Of a DNA stretch of 17,724 nt, positions 17,721 to 17,724 are shown piece by piece; position 1 is the stretch's first letter; the number at the start of each line of letters is the position of its first letter. The notes beneath the pieces are model-generated. The model ran no database searches. It was given only the letters and a program-made list of their open reading frames with translations, and was not told the DNA's origin. The stretch is taken from assembly GCA_003990745.1 (NCBI GenBank), contig RBNI01002720.1, forward strand, positions 1-17,724, given 5' to 3'. The stretch is from Jimgerdemannia flammicorona (Eukaryota > Mucoromycota > Endogonomycetes > Endogonales > Endogonaceae). Position numbers and translations under genes: made by a program.

Positions 17721-17724
17721 CAAA

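Noticed and set aside
1..17724. One giant element bounded by terminal inverted repeats
   Set aside because: The matching edges are LINE 3' tails with AATAAA and poly-A, and the interior consists of separate, differently aged elements.
1..17724. Host genes, tRNA or rRNA genes
   Set aside because: No frame or structure outside the transposon remnants shows a recognisable protein family or RNA gene signature.

Overview
This window appears to come from a repeat-rich eukaryotic genome, most likely fungal. The fungal call is an inference from the mix of elements: an L1-like LINE, a DIRS/Ngaro-type tyrosine-recombinase retrotransposon, a Ty3/gypsy element and a hAT transposase, packed together without host genes. 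I cannot place it to class. I found no host protein-coding gene, no tRNA or rRNA gene and no CRISPR array. Every credible coding trace is a transposable-element fossil, and all four main ones lie on the minus strand.

Layout, left to right. (1) 1-~5.73 kb: a nearly full-length LINE read right to left. ORF1 (5642-3756) and ORF2 (3721-68) each stay in a single frame but carry 17 internal stop codons in total and no frameshift. ORF2 encodes an apurinic-type endonuclease, a reverse transcriptase with FADD, and a C-terminal CCHC finger. A short 3' UTR with AATAAA ends in T5 (poly-A on the minus strand) at base 1. (2) ~5.73-8.9 kb: AT-rich DNA with a 61-bp minisatellite, a badly decayed hAT transposase (8145-6660) that itself carries a ~152-bp insertion flanked by a 7-bp direct repeat, an 18-bp tandem repeat, and about 0.6 kb with nothing recognisable. 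(3) ~8.9-13.4 kb: a GC-richer tyrosine-recombinase retrotransposon in the order gag-like ORF, reverse transcriptase, RNase H, tyrosine recombinase, with ~77-bp tandem repeats at its 3' side. (4) ~13.4-14.1 kb: AT-rich diverged repeats, possibly LTR-derived. (5) ~14.1-17.65 kb: the pol gene of a decayed Ty3/gypsy element (pre-RT linker, RT, RNase H, integrase), whose gag and protease are missing at the right. (6) The last ~45 bases are a second copy of the LINE 3' tail in the opposite orientation, ending in A9.

The elements are decayed to different degrees. The LINE is broken only by substitutions. The tyrosine-recombinase element has five stops, three frameshifts and several changed catalytic residues. 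The hAT and gypsy copies are AT-rich and heavily broken. Most visible lesions are C-to-T or G-to-A transitions, as expected from cytosine methylation/deamination or a RIP-like process. No element in the window looks able to move by itself. The points of most interest are the substitution-only decay of the LINE, the matching LINE tails that face outward at both window edges, the fossil tyrosine-recombinase retrotransposon, and the small insertion nested in the hAT gene.
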